Source of the DNA: an uncultured Clostridia bacterium
GTDB taxonomy: Bacteria > Bacillota > Clostridia > TANB77 > CAG-508
Assembly (NCBI GenBank): GCA_934154445.1
Contig: CAKPGC010000006.1
Coordinates: 20,293 to 84,292, forward strand
Length of the DNA stretch: 64,000 nucleotides
Direction of reading: 5' to 3'
The first letter of the stretch is position 1; every line of letters begins with the position of its first letter. The position numbers were made by a program, and so were the translations under genes. The notes under the pieces were generated by a model that saw only the letters and a program-made list of their open reading frames with translations, was not told the origin of the DNA and searched no databases. Below, in pieces: positions 18,631-27,586 of this stretch.

Positions 18631-18659
18631 TTGAAAAATTATGTAAAACATGATAATAT
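18631..18659 (+). promoter_or_regulatory. Probable promoter of the islet plus-strand gene
   Basis: TTGAAA (18631-18636), 17-base spacer and TAATAT (18654-18659). A leader of about 120 nt follows, containing a small AGAGAAA/TTTCTCT hairpin (18712-18728). Confidence 0.5.
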
Positions 18660-18786
18660 ATTATAAAATATAGCAAATTGCTGTGTTATTATCTTTTTTC
18701 ACTAAATAGTGAGAGAAAATATTTCTCTGGCTTTTAGTTTTACATATAGTAAGTTATCAACAACAAAGCATTAAGGAGGAAAAAAT

Positions 18787-19701
18787 ATGCTTGAAAAAAT
18801 TCTAACCAAAATGACTAAAGTTGTATATCCTAAACGGGATATAAATGTAGAAAAAATTGGAGGTCGATTCTTTCTTCATCCACATGATACAACTGGTTGC
18901 AACAACTATCTACTAGAAGGAACATACTCGTATGATGAAGTTGTGAAGTTGAATGATTTGACAACTTATTGTGCAGGTTTTGGATTTTGTTCAGAACTGG
19001 GACCAATTGCTTTTATAGGAATTCCTAATTCTGTATGTGCACAGAGCAGTGGATATTTCGAATATAAAGTGCATGCATACGGAACCCCTTCCGATAGGAG
19101 CGAGTACTATTTCAAAGCATACACTGAGGAGGTAGCAAAGAATATCAAGAATTATACTGTGTATGGTTTAGACGGACTCAGAGAAGTTGCAAAAGTAGCT
19201 CCTATAAGCCAGATATCCTATGTCTATGATTCTAGATTTAAGGCTAAAACAGCTAAAAATCCAAGAATATTTGATATGGACTGTAAGTTGAAAGGAGTTT
19301 ATAGTTACAATCAAGCTAAACTACTTTCAACTGGAACTCTCAAAGAAAAAGATGGTTATTCAGGAGAAGAACACCCTATTGCTTTTGCAGTTGTAGGAAA
19401 TGGCCAGCATGTAGGAATTATTAACATTGCGGCTTCTGAAAAACTGGTACGTGGTTTTAGAGATGTTTGGGAATATGGTGCTGAAGAGCCTGAAACTCAA
19501 ACAATTAGCTTTCTTACTAAAGAGGAAGCATCTAAAATCAAAGATTTTACATTGTATGTCTATATGAATGCTTGTTCAGGAATAGGTAGAGACAAATATC
19601 CAATCGAAAAACAGGATAGAACTCTTGATAAGAGATTCAAATTCCAGTTAGCTGATGGAAGTGATTATCGTCTAATCGAGCATACAGAATTGTTCAAGTA
19701 A
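18787..19701 (+). CDS. Islet protein of unknown function with internal duplication (304 aa)
   Basis: I do not recognise this protein. It has no signal peptide or membrane helix. Two halves look alike: residues about 41-128 and 166-258 both contain Leu-x-Gly-x-Tyr-Ser-Tyr, then a threonine, then a Pro-Ile-Ala-Phe strand, and end with a Thr/Ser-x-Glu-Glu-x-x-Lys-x-Ile-Lys-[Asn/Asp] helix leading to a Tyr/Val strand. This suggests a tandem repeat of one roughly 90-residue domain. Codon 17 is CGG and the base composition differs from native genes. An AAGGAGG site lies 6-7 bases before the ATG, and a terminator follows. Confidence 0.75.
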   Translation: MLEKILTKMTKVVYPKRDINVEKIGGRFFLHPHDTTGCNNYLLEGTYSYDEVVKLNDLTTYCAGFGFCSELGPIAFIGIPNSVCAQSSGYFEYKVHAYGTPSDRSEYYFKAYTEEVAKNIKNYTVYGLDGLREVAKVAPISQISYVYDSRFKAKTAKNPRIFDMDCKLKGVYSYNQAKLLSTGTLKEKDGYSGEEHPIAFAVVGNGQHVGIINIAASEKLVRGFRDVWEYGAEEPETQTISFLTKEEASKIKDFTLYVYMNACSGIGRDKYPIEKQDRTLDKRFKFQLADGSDYRLIEHTELFK

Positions 19702-19712
19702 TTAAAAATGAG

Positions 19713-19747
19713 TGGGTTGCAAATATAGAATGCAATCCATTTGTTTT
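19713..19747 (+). terminator. Terminator after the islet plus-strand gene
   Basis: Nine-base stem with one G-T pair (19713-19721 with 19731-19739), nine-base loop and TTGTTTTTT. Between here and the ftsY start (about 260 bases) I see only the right att-like repeat and a weak TTGATA-17-TAAAGT promoter candidate (19871-19899). Confidence 0.7.
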
Positions 19748-19969
19748 TTCAATTATAAATAATTTTAATATAGAAAAAGCATATAAAATTTATGAAGAAA
19801 ATTGTTAGTGAATATAACACAATTACAAAAGAGGAATTTGTATTTAATAACGATTCTTATTATTAAGATATTGATAATTTATAAAAAATATGTTAAAGTA
19901 GATACAATAGATCAAGTTATATAAGAGAGCTTGAAACAGAGTATGTATTTTTTTCGCATACCTGCTCCA

Positions 19970-19983
19970 TATTGGCTCCAAAA
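19970..19983 (+). repeat. Right direct repeat (att-like) of the tRNA-Thr islet
   Basis: Exact 14-base copy of the tRNA-Thr 3' end and flank (17767-17780), 24 bases upstream of ftsY. No other part of the tRNA is duplicated. Confidence 0.7.
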
Positions 19984-20007
19984 ACAATATGATTAAGGAG
20001 GAAAACA

Positions 20008-20913
20008 ATGGGATTTTTTGACAAATTAAAAACAGGACTAAACAAAACCAAAATATCATTCGATGAAAAAATAAATGATGTATTTAGTAACTTTAGAAAA
20101 GTTGACGAGGAATTTTTAGACGAACTAGAAGAAGTATTAATAATGTCAGACATAGGAATGGAAACATCAATAAAAATAATATCAAGTTTAAGAGAAAGAA
20201 TAAAAAAAGAGAATATAAAAGATGAAGAAGATGTAAAACAAGTACTAAGAGAAGAAATGCAAAAAATATTAGATATAACAGACATTAACTTACATTTAAA
20301 TACAAAACCATCTGTAATCCTTGTTGTGGGAGTAAATGGAGTTGGAAAAACAACATCAATAGGAAAAATGGCAAATAGATTAGCTAAGGATGGTAAAAAA
20401 GTTGTAGTGGCAGCAGCTGACACATTCAGAGCAGCAGCAGTTGAACAATTAGAAATATGGGCAAAAAGAGCAGGTGCAGATATTGTAAAGAGAGAAGAGG
20501 GAGTTGACCCTGCATCAGTTGTATTTGATGCCATTAAAAAGACAAAAGAAAATGGAGCAGACATATTAATAGTTGATACAGCAGGAAGACTTCACAACAA
20601 AAAGTACCTAATGGATGAATTAAATAAAATACAAAAGGTAATAAACAAAGAAATGCCAGATTCAGATAAAGAAGTATTGCTAGTTATAGATGGAACAACA
20701 GGACAAAATGCTATACAACAAGTAAAAGCATTCAAACAAGAAGCGGATATTACTGGAATAGTACTCACTAAGTTGGATGGTACTGCCAAAGGTGGAGTGG
20801 TTGTTGGAATAGTTGAAGAAAATAAAATTCCTGTAAAATTCATTGGAGTTGGAGAACAAATAGACGATATGGAAATATTTAATTCGGAAGAATTTGTAAA
20901 AGCAATAATTTAA
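20008..20913 (+). CDS. ftsY: Signal recognition particle receptor FtsY
   Basis: A 301-residue SRP GTPase with a short N-terminal region instead of the long acidic A domain of enterobacteria. The N domain (about 20-95) precedes the G domain: G1 GVNGVGKTT (108-116), ADTFRAAAVEQL (138-148), DTAGR (190-194), and TKLDG near 255. It docks ribosome-SRP complexes at the membrane for cotranslational insertion. An AAGGAGG site precedes the ATG. Ten bases downstream lies the ribosome binding site of the UPF0182 gene, so the two are probably cotranscribed. Confidence 0.96.
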   Translation: MGFFDKLKTGLNKTKISFDEKINDVFSNFRKVDEEFLDELEEVLIMSDIGMETSIKIISSLRERIKKENIKDEEDVKQVLREEMQKILDITDINLHLNTKPSVILVVGVNGVGKTTSIGKMANRLAKDGKKVVVAAADTFRAAAVEQLEIWAKRAGADIVKREEGVDPASVVFDAIKKTKENGADILIVDTAGRLHNKKYLMDELNKIQKVINKEMPDSDKEVLLVIDGTTGQNAIQQVKAFKQEADITGIVLTKLDGTAKGGVVVGIVEENKIPVKFIGVGEQIDDMEIFNSEEFVKAII

Positions 20914-20940
20914 CAATAGGATTTGAGCAAGGAGGTAGAA

Positions 20941-23733
20941 ATGGAGAAAAAAAAGAATAAGGCAAGGATATTTATTGTATTGATATTTATAATCTTATTT
21001 GCAATAGGAACATACATAAATTTAAGAGGTACATATTTGCAATATAAAGAACTAGGTGAAAACTATGTACAAGCTTTTTTTACAAACTTGAGTTATAAAT
21101 ATACAATTTTTGCAATAAATTTGGTATTTTTATATATTTTAATATACTTTACAAATAAAGGAATAAAAAAGGGATTAAAAACTTTTTTTATTAAAGAAAA
21201 AAAAGAAATGCCAAAATTACTAAACAAATCAATAGCATTTGTAACTTCAGTAATTGTAAGCACAATTATGTCTAATATTTTAATGAAAAAAATTTTATTA
21301 TGTTCTAGTAATGTGACTTTTGGAATAACAGATCCAGTTTTTGGTTTTGACATAGCATTTTATATGTTTCAAAAACCATTAATTGAAACATTATTAATAT
21401 ATTTTATAGGAATCATTATTGGATTAACGCTATATACAGCAGGATACTATGTAATAATATTTAATAAGTATTTTGACGGTATAGACAGAAAAATGCTTAA
21501 AGAAAGTTTACTAGTAAAAAAAATACTAAGAAATGTAGGATTAGTTATAATTTGTATAGCTTTATATACTGCTTTAAATATAACGAATACATCTCTTAGC
21601 AAAATGTTAACAATAAAAAACGAAGTTGATTCTTCTGAAAATATAGAAATAATAGGTGCCGGATATACAGATGTAATGATTCAAAGATGGGGGTATTTAA
21701 TATTTGCAATTGTTATTGTTATAGCATCATTTAGAGCTATTAAAGCTTTCAAAAATAATAATACTGCAAAAGTACTTAGAAACATAGTTATTATTCCAGG
21801 ATATTTAGTAGCAATGTTTTTGATAATAGTAGTTTTTGATCTTATTTTTGTAAATTCAAATAAACTAGACAAAGAAAAAGAGTATTTAGAAAATAATATA
21901 AACTATACAAAAGCTGCATATAACATTGATATAGATGAGGAAAACTTAGAAAATACTGGAACAATAACACAATCTGAAGTTGAAGAAAATGTTTCAATAA
22001 TTAACAATATAAACACTATAAGTAGCGATGTTGTATTAAAAAATCTAGACTATAATCAAACAGGAACAGGATACTACTCATACAGAAATGCCAATATTGC
22101 AAAGTATAAAATATCAGGAGAAGAAAAATTGGTCTACATATCTACTAGAGAAATTAGTAATTCTGGAAGAACATATAATAACAAAACTTATGAATATACA
22201 CATGGAAAAGGTCAAATTGTTGTAGATAGTACATTAACAACAGAAAATGGAGGCATAAGCTATATTCAAAAAGATATCTCAGGCAAGGATGATAAATTAG
22301 GAACAAAAGCACAAGATATATATTTTGGGCTAGAAACAGACGATACAATTGCTACAAATGCAAAAAGTAAAAAAGAATATGATTATACAGATGAAGATGG
22401 GTTAGAGCACACATCTACATATAATGGTGAAGCTGGTTTACAACTAAACTTTATAGATAGATTAATATTAGGAATAAAAACAGGGGATTTGAAACTTGCA
22501 TTTTCATCACAAGTAACTGATGATAGTAGAATTTTAATTAATAGAAATATTATAAAAAGAGCCAAACAAGCAATTCCATATTTAATATATGATGAAAATC
22601 CTTACACAGTAGTAACAGGTGAAGGTAAAATTGTATGGATAATAGATGCTTATACTGTTTCTAATGAATATCCATACTCACAATATACATCAATTGAACA
22701 TGATGGAATAAAAGAAAAAATAAATTATATTAGGAATTCAGTAAAAGTAATAATAGACAGTTATGATGGAACAATGAAATTCTATGTAACAGATAAAACA
22801 GATCCAATTGCTATGGCATACAGAAACATATACTCAACTGTGTTTGAAGATATAAATTCTGAAATCGCAAAAGATATATCAGAACATTTTGTATATCCAC
22901 AATATTTATATAATGTGCAGGCAAAACTTTTAAAAATATACCATAATGTAAAAGCCGACATATTATACAGAACGGATGATTTATGGGATTTTGCTAAATA
23001 TAACAATACAATTGTTGCTAAATCTTCAGGAACCGTATTAGAGCCATATTATACAATGATTAATAAAAATGGTCAAAATGAAATTGGACTAATACAGATT
23101 TATACACCAAAAACAAAACAAAATCTAATATCTTATTTGGTTGGAACAACAGATGGATATACAAATAAATTAAAACTGTATAAATTTTCACAAGACAGTA
23201 ATATTTTAGGTCCAATGCAATTAGATAACCAGATTGAACAGGATGAATTTATTTCTTCGGAAATAAAAGCATTAAATACAACAGGAACAAGAGTAACAAA
23301 GAACATGATAGTAGTTCCTGTAAATAATACATTGTTATATGTAGAACCAATATATCAAACAATGTTAAATGAAGAATCAAAAATACCAACATTAAAGAAA
23401 ATTGTTGTAGCATCAGGAAATAAAGTAGCTATTGGAAATAACTTAAAAGAAGCTTTAAAAAATTTATTATCAAAAGATGCTTTGAATATTGAAGTTGAAA
23501 ATACAGACGATATTGATGGACTTATTAATGCAATAGTAAAAGCTAATAAGAATTTATCTGAATCAACAAGTAATAATAATTGGGAACTTATGGGATCAGA
23601 TATTAAAAAATTACAGAGTTTAATTGATTCTTTAGAAGAAGAAAAAATCAAAGAGGATAAGAAGAAAAAAGAAAATAATATAGTAAATAACACCCTAAAT
23701 GAAACAATAGATAATAATGTAATAGCAAAATAA
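20941..23733 (+). CDS. UPF0182 family large membrane protein
   Basis: A 930-residue protein. ATG 20941 is chosen because AAGGAGGT lies 5-6 bases upstream; the TTG at 20923 precedes that site. The first third has about seven membrane helices, with the family's DPVFGFDIAFYMFQKP (about residues 132-147) after the third. The remainder is a large extracytoplasmic domain with the family-typical YTVVTGEGKIVWIIDAYT and DPIAMAYRNIY segments, and a lysine/asparagine-rich tail. The molecular function of UPF0182 is unknown. It follows ftsY within 30 bases and ends at a bidirectional terminator. Confidence 0.9.
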   Translation: MEKKKNKARIFIVLIFIILFAIGTYINLRGTYLQYKELGENYVQAFFTNLSYKYTIFAINLVFLYILIYFTNKGIKKGLKTFFIKEKKEMPKLLNKSIAFVTSVIVSTIMSNILMKKILLCSSNVTFGITDPVFGFDIAFYMFQKPLIETLLIYFIGIIIGLTLYTAGYYVIIFNKYFDGIDRKMLKESLLVKKILRNVGLVIICIALYTALNITNTSLSKMLTIKNEVDSSENIEIIGAGYTDVMIQRWGYLIFAIVIVIASFRAIKAFKNNNTAKVLRNIVIIPGYLVAMFLIIVVFDLIFVNSNKLDKEKEYLENNINYTKAAYNIDIDEENLENTGTITQSEVEENVSIINNINTISSDVVLKNLDYNQTGTGYYSYRNANIAKYKISGEEKLVYISTREISNSGRTYNNKTYEYTHGKGQIVVDSTLTTENGGISYIQKDISGKDDKLGTKAQDIYFGLETDDTIATNAKSKKEYDYTDEDGLEHTSTYNGEAGLQLNFIDRLILGIKTGDLKLAFSSQVTDDSRILINRNIIKRAKQAIPYLIYDENPYTVVTGEGKIVWIIDAYTVSNEYPYSQYTSIEHDGIKEKINYIRNSVKVIIDSYDGTMKFYVTDKTDPIAMAYRNIYSTVFEDINSEIAKDISEHFVYPQYLYNVQAKLLKIYHNVKADILYRTDDLWDFAKYNNTIVAKSSGTVLEPYYTMINKNGQNEIGLIQIYTPKTKQNLISYLVGTTDGYTNKLKLYKFSQDSNILGPMQLDNQIEQDEFISSEIKALNTTGTRVTKNMIVVPVNNTLLYVEPIYQTMLNEESKIPTLKKIVVASGNKVAIGNNLKEALKNLLSKDALNIEVENTDDIDGLINAIVKANKNLSESTSNNNWELMGSDIKKLQSLIDSLEEEKIKEDKKKKENNIVNNTLNETIDNNVIAK

Positions 23734-23764
23734 AAAGAAGGATTTAAAAATCCTTCTTTTTTTT
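23733..23764. terminator. Bidirectional terminator between UPF0182 gene and tyrS
   Basis: Twelve-base stem AAAAGAAGGATT (23733-23744) with its complement (23749-23760), four-base loop, A run and T run on opposite sides; serves both convergent genes. Confidence 0.85.
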
Positions 23765-24977
23765 AAACTAATTTATAAAATATTTTTTTACCTTTTTTCA
23801 AAATAGCATAACCATCTTTAAAATCATCTTCGCAAAGAACATAAGAAATATCATTAATTTTTTCATCATTTAAAGATATACCACCTTGTGTAATTAATGT
23901 TCTTGCTTGACCTTTTGATGGTGCAATACCTGTTAAAATAATAGCATCTACAATTGATATGTTCTTATTACCATTTAAATCAACAGTTGGCATATTATCT
24001 AAATTTCCTTTACCAGAAAATAGGGCATTAGCTGCTTCTTCTGCTTTGATTGCTTCTTCTTCTCCATGAACTAATTTTGTAATTTCAAAAGCGGCAACTT
24101 TTTTAGCATCATTTATTTGTTCATCTTTTAAAGAAGATAGTTCATTAATTGTTTTCATATCTAAGAATGTTAATAATTTTAGAACATTTTCTACACTATC
24201 ATCTTCAATATTTCTCCAATATTGATAGAATTCGTAAGGAGAAGTTTTTTCTGGATTTAACCATAAAGCACCTTTTTCAGTTTTACCCATTTTCTTACCT
24301 TCTTTTGTTGTAAGAAGCTTAAATGTTAAACCGTAAGAATCATCTTTTCCTATTCTTCTTATTAAATCAACTCCACCAAGGATGTTAGACCATTGATCAT
24401 TTCCACCAATTTCTAATTTACAACCATAAGTTTCATATAAATGTAGAAAATCATAAGATTGCATTAACATATAACTCATTTCGAAGAATGTTAAACCCGT
24501 TTCCATTCTTTGTTTATAACATTCTGCTGCAAGCATTTTATTAACAGAGAACAAACTTCCAATTTCTCTCATAAAGTTAACAAATTTTAAATCTAGAAGC
24601 CAATCAGCGTTGTTTACTATAATAGCAGCATTTTCTCCTTCAAAACTAACAAACTTTTCAATTTGCTTTTTTATACATTCTACATTGTGGTTTATAGTTT
24701 CTCTTGTCATCATTTTTCTCATATCAGTTTTACCAGAAGGATCACCAATTGTTGCTGTACCACCACCAACTAATATTATTGGTTTATGACCGTATTTTTG
24801 CATAAGGCTTGCAACCATTAATGAAACAAAGTGTCCAACATGAAGACTATCAGCTGTTGGATCTATTCCAATATAAAAAGGAACACTTTCCTTCCCAAAG
24901 AGTTCTTTTATTTCTTGAGGATGAGTCATTTGCTCAATATATCCTCTTTCTTCTAAAACATCAAATACATTTGTCAT
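23763..24977 (-). CDS. tyrS: Tyrosyl-tRNA synthetase
   Basis: A 404-residue class I synthetase. The start at 24977 (MTNVFDVLEERG) is preferred because the GGAAGGGA site lies about 9 bases upstream; the ATG at 24989 would touch that site. HVGH is at residues 46-49, the GGGTATIGDPSGK segment at 71-83, the YMLMQSYDFLHL tyrosine-binding helix near 169-180, and the KMSKS loop is KMGKT at 229-233. A C-terminal S4 RNA-binding domain follows about residue 340. It charges tRNA-Tyr in the cytoplasm. It appears to be the second gene of an operon behind the zinc-ribbon gene; I see no T-box on this strand. Confidence 0.96.
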   Translation of the reverse strand: MTNVFDVLEERGYIEQMTHPQEIKELFGKESVPFYIGIDPTADSLHVGHFVSLMVASLMQKYGHKPIILVGGGTATIGDPSGKTDMRKMMTRETINHNVECIKKQIEKFVSFEGENAAIIVNNADWLLDLKFVNFMREIGSLFSVNKMLAAECYKQRMETGLTFFEMSYMLMQSYDFLHLYETYGCKLEIGGNDQWSNILGGVDLIRRIGKDDSYGLTFKLLTTKEGKKMGKTEKGALWLNPEKTSPYEFYQYWRNIEDDSVENVLKLLTFLDMKTINELSSLKDEQINDAKKVAAFEITKLVHGEEEAIKAEEAANALFSGKGNLDNMPTVDLNGNKNISIVDAIILTGIAPSKGQARTLITQGGISLNDEKINDISYVLCEDDFKDGYAILKKGKKIFYKLV

Positions 24978-25006
24978 TTTAATTTTCATTCCCTTCCATT
25001 TTGTTT

Positions 25007-25246
25007 TTATAAAGTTATATTATTATTTCCATTATTTAACTCTGTATAATTTAAATATCTATTTATATTTTTTACACTTATTCCAGTTTCATTAGATAAA
25101 AGGTCTAAGTTATTGTTTAATCCATTTTCTGAAATATATGATTTAAAAGTCTCAAATTCTAACATATCCTTCGTTTTGCATTTAGGACATACATCGTCAT
25201 TTGATATAAAAAAATTTCCACATCTACTACATTTATTAAATTCCAT
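25007..25246 (-). CDS. Small zinc-ribbon protein with helix-turn-helix-like tail
   Basis: A 79-residue protein. Cys6, Cys9, Cys20 and Cys23 form a two-knuckle zinc ribbon; the C-terminal half (LDLLSNETGISVKNINRYL) resembles a short helix-turn-helix. Similar small proteins in Firmicutes are sometimes placed with regulator-like zinc-ribbon families; the target is unknown. A TAGGAGGA site precedes the ATG. It is separated from tyrS by 29 bases and probably shares its promoter. Confidence 0.8.
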   Translation of the reverse strand: MEFNKCSRCGNFFISNDDVCPKCKTKDMLEFETFKSYISENGLNNNLDLLSNETGISVKNINRYLNYTELNNGNNNITL

Positions 25247-25289
25247 AATAATTCCTCCTAAAATCTTTTCTTATGTTTTATTAGTGGAT

Positions 25290-25295
25290 ATTATA
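25290..25295 (-). promoter_or_regulatory. Extended -10 promoter for zinc-ribbon gene and tyrS
   Basis: On the minus strand TGA-TATAAT forms an extended -10 element; the -35 region is weak. It lies in a 145-base divergent intergenic region. Confidence 0.5.
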
Positions 25296-25360
25296 TCATG
25301 TTTTGTAGAAAATAGGAAGAGAAAAAAGAAAAAAATATGGTTTTTTACAGTTTATAATGG

Positions 25361-25366
25361 TATAAT
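25361..25366 (+). promoter_or_regulatory. Extended -10 promoter for the amylase operon
   Basis: TGG-TATAAT gives an extended -10 element with a weak -35. Expected transcription start is near 25373, leaving a leader of about 20 bases before the amylase ATG. Confidence 0.5.
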
Positions 25367-25391
25367 ATCAAAAACAAAAGAAGGTATAAAA

Positions 25392-26858
25392 ATGAAAAAA
25401 ATTAATGGAATAATAATGCAATATTTTGAATGGTATATGAACTGTAATCAAAACTTATGGAATCAAGTAAAAGAAAATGCAGAAAAATTAGCAAGTATAG
25501 GAGTTACAGCAATGTGGCTACCTCCAGCATATAAAGGAATAGGTGGAAAAGATGAGGTTGGTTACGGAGTATATGATTTATACGATTTGGGAGAATTTAA
25601 TCAAAAAGGAACAATAAAAACAAAGTACGGTTCAAAAGATGAATATCTAGAAGCACTAATAGCTTTAAAACAGGCCGGAATAGAAAGTTATGCAGATATT
25701 GTTTTAAATCACAAAATGGGTGCGGATGCATTGCAAACAATACCAGCCACAAAAGTCGATTGGACAAATCATAACATAGAAACATCACAAAAAGAAACAG
25801 TAAAGGTTGCGACAAAATTCACGTTTCCAGAAAGAAAACATAAATATTCAGACTTTGAATGGAACTGGACAGATTTTGATGGAATAGATTATAATAACCA
25901 AACTGGTGAAAATGCAATATTCAAATTTATCGATAAAAAATGGGGAGAAGAAGTTGATGAAGAATTCGGAAACTTTGATTATCTAATGGGAGCTGATTTG
26001 GATTTTTCAAATCCAAGAGTTGTAAAAGAATGTACCGATTGGGGAAAATGGTATTTAGCTCTAACTAAAGTAGATGGTTTTAGATTAGATGCTGTAAAAC
26101 ATATAGATGCAAATTTTTATAAAAATTGGATACAAACCTTAAGACAAGAGAGTAAAAAAGAATTATTTGCTGTGGGAGAATATTGGTCAGCTGATGTGAA
26201 TAAACTACATAGATATATTACTAAAACAGAAGGAAAAATATCATTGTTTGACGTACCATTACATTATAATTTTTATAATGCAGCAAATGACCCTAATTAT
26301 AATATGTCACAAATACTAGAACATACATTAGTAAAAGAAAATCCATGTATGGCTGTAACATTTGTAGATAATCATGATACACAACCTGGACAAGCTCTGC
26401 AAAGTTTTGTTCAGAGTTGGTTCAAACCAATAGCATATTCGATTATATTACTAAGAAATGATGGATATCCTTGTGTGTTTTATGGAGATTATTATGGAAT
26501 ACCACATGATAATATTGAACCAGAAGAAAGCTTAAAAACATTAATGATAATAAGAAAAGATAGGGCATATGGTTTACAACATGATTATTTTGACCATAAT
26601 AATTACATTGGATGGACTCAAGAGGGTGATGATGAACATATAAATTCAGGAATTGCAGTTGTCATATCTAATGCAGGAGATGGATATAAAAAAATGTATG
26701 TTGGAAGTCAAAATGCAGGAGAAATATATATTGACAGCCTTGGAAATTATGAAGAAGAAGTTATAATAGATGAAGATGGATGTGGAAATTTTAGTGTAAA
26801 ATCTAAAAGTGTATCAGTTTGGATAAAAAAAATGCTAGGTCATTTGGGAAAAAAATAA
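25392..26858 (+). CDS. Intracellular alpha-amylase (GH13, liquefying type)
   Basis: A 488-residue protein starting at ATG 25392, 7 bases after a GAAGG site; the longer open frame upstream lies across the promoter. It has the GH13 barrel regions in order: ADIVLNH (101-107), GFRLDAVKH with nucleophile Asp233, AVGEYW with acid/base Glu263 and FVDNHDT with Asp329. The start (GIIMQYFEWY) and the overall layout match the bacterial cytoplasmic/liquefying amylase subgroup. There is no signal peptide, so it should act inside the cell on storage glucan or imported maltodextrin. HlyIII-like and glycosyltransferase genes follow on the same strand. Confidence 0.93.
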   Translation: MKKINGIIMQYFEWYMNCNQNLWNQVKENAEKLASIGVTAMWLPPAYKGIGGKDEVGYGVYDLYDLGEFNQKGTIKTKYGSKDEYLEALIALKQAGIESYADIVLNHKMGADALQTIPATKVDWTNHNIETSQKETVKVATKFTFPERKHKYSDFEWNWTDFDGIDYNNQTGENAIFKFIDKKWGEEVDEEFGNFDYLMGADLDFSNPRVVKECTDWGKWYLALTKVDGFRLDAVKHIDANFYKNWIQTLRQESKKELFAVGEYWSADVNKLHRYITKTEGKISLFDVPLHYNFYNAANDPNYNMSQILEHTLVKENPCMAVTFVDNHDTQPGQALQSFVQSWFKPIAYSIILLRNDGYPCVFYGDYYGIPHDNIEPEESLKTLMIIRKDRAYGLQHDYFDHNNYIGWTQEGDDEHINSGIAVVISNAGDGYKKMYVGSQNAGEIYIDSLGNYEEEVIIDEDGCGNFSVKSKSVSVWIKKMLGHLGKK

Positions 26859-26873
26859 AAAATGGAGGATAGA

Positions 26874-27548
26874 ATGAAAAGAACAAAATTAAAAGATAGA
26901 GTATTGCCTGATTATACAAAAGGAGAAGAAATTTTTAATATGACATCACATATAGTAGGTGGTAGTTTTGGAATAGTTGCATTGGTGTTATGTGTTGTTT
27001 TTTCTGCTATTCACCATAATGGATACGCCGTTGTAAGTAGCTCAATATATGGAACAATGATGATAATTTTATATACAATGTCAAGTATATATCATGGTTT
27101 AAAACCAGAAAGAAAAGCAAAAAAAGTATTTCAAATATTAGACCACTGTTCTATATTTTTATTAATAGCTGGATCATATACACCATTTTGTTTAGTGACC
27201 TTTAGAGAGTATAATACAGCATTGGGATGGACTATATTTGGTGTTATATGGGGAAGTGCAATTTTAGGAATAACTCTAAATGGAATAGATATTAAAAAAT
27301 ATAAAGTATTCTCTATGATTTGCTATTTAGGTATGGGATGGTGTATTATATTTACAGCTAAGCTGTTACCACAATTATTAGGAATACCGGGTTTAATATT
27401 GTTGGTTGCAGGAGGTGTAGCCTATACCATAGGAGCGGTTTTATATGGATTAGGTAAAAAGAAAAAATATATACATTCAATATTTCATTTATTTATATTA
27501 TTAGGAAGTATATTGCAATTTTTTTGTATATTATTATATGTGATTTAA
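26874..27548 (+). CDS. Hemolysin III / PAQR-family membrane protein
   Basis: A 224-residue protein with seven predicted membrane helices. ATG 26874 is used because the ATGGAGG sequence at 26862 contains the ribosome binding site. Conserved PAQR/HlyIII residues are visible: EEIFNMTSHIVGG at the start, SSIYHGLKP (a family His), ILDHCSIFLLIAGSYTPF and, near the end, HSIFHLFILLGS. Members of the family are probably metal-dependent membrane hydrolases; the name hemolysin is historical. It lies 15 bases after the amylase gene. Confidence 0.9.
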   Translation: MKRTKLKDRVLPDYTKGEEIFNMTSHIVGGSFGIVALVLCVVFSAIHHNGYAVVSSSIYGTMMIILYTMSSIYHGLKPERKAKKVFQILDHCSIFLLIAGSYTPFCLVTFREYNTALGWTIFGVIWGSAILGITLNGIDIKKYKVFSMICYLGMGWCIIFTAKLLPQLLGIPGLILLVAGGVAYTIGAVLYGLGKKKKYIHSIFHLFILLGSILQFFCILLYVI

Positions 27549-27586
27549 AAGAAATAAAAATTTGGAATAAAAAGGGGAAATAAAAA

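Larger units (their letters stand above)
17781..19983. mobile_element. Small genomic islet inserted at tRNA-Thr(CGT)
   Basis: About 2.2 kb between the tRNA 3' end and its 14-base repeat just before ftsY. It carries two genes of unknown function in divergent orientation, with visibly higher G+C and richer codon choice than their neighbours, including CGG arginine codons that native genes here avoid. No integrase, transposase or plasmid gene is visible, so this is either a remnant or a cargo-only unit moved in trans. The tRNA is intact. Confidence 0.65.

Noticed and set aside
17781..19983. Islet as an insertion sequence
   Set aside because: No transposase, no terminal inverted repeats at the boundaries, and the repeat is the tRNA 3' end, which fits site-specific integration better.
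25113..25391. N-terminal extension of the alpha-amylase
   Set aside because: The upstream open frame covers the divergent promoter region and overlaps the zinc-ribbon gene on the other strand; the normal family start is ATG 25392 with its own ribosome binding site.
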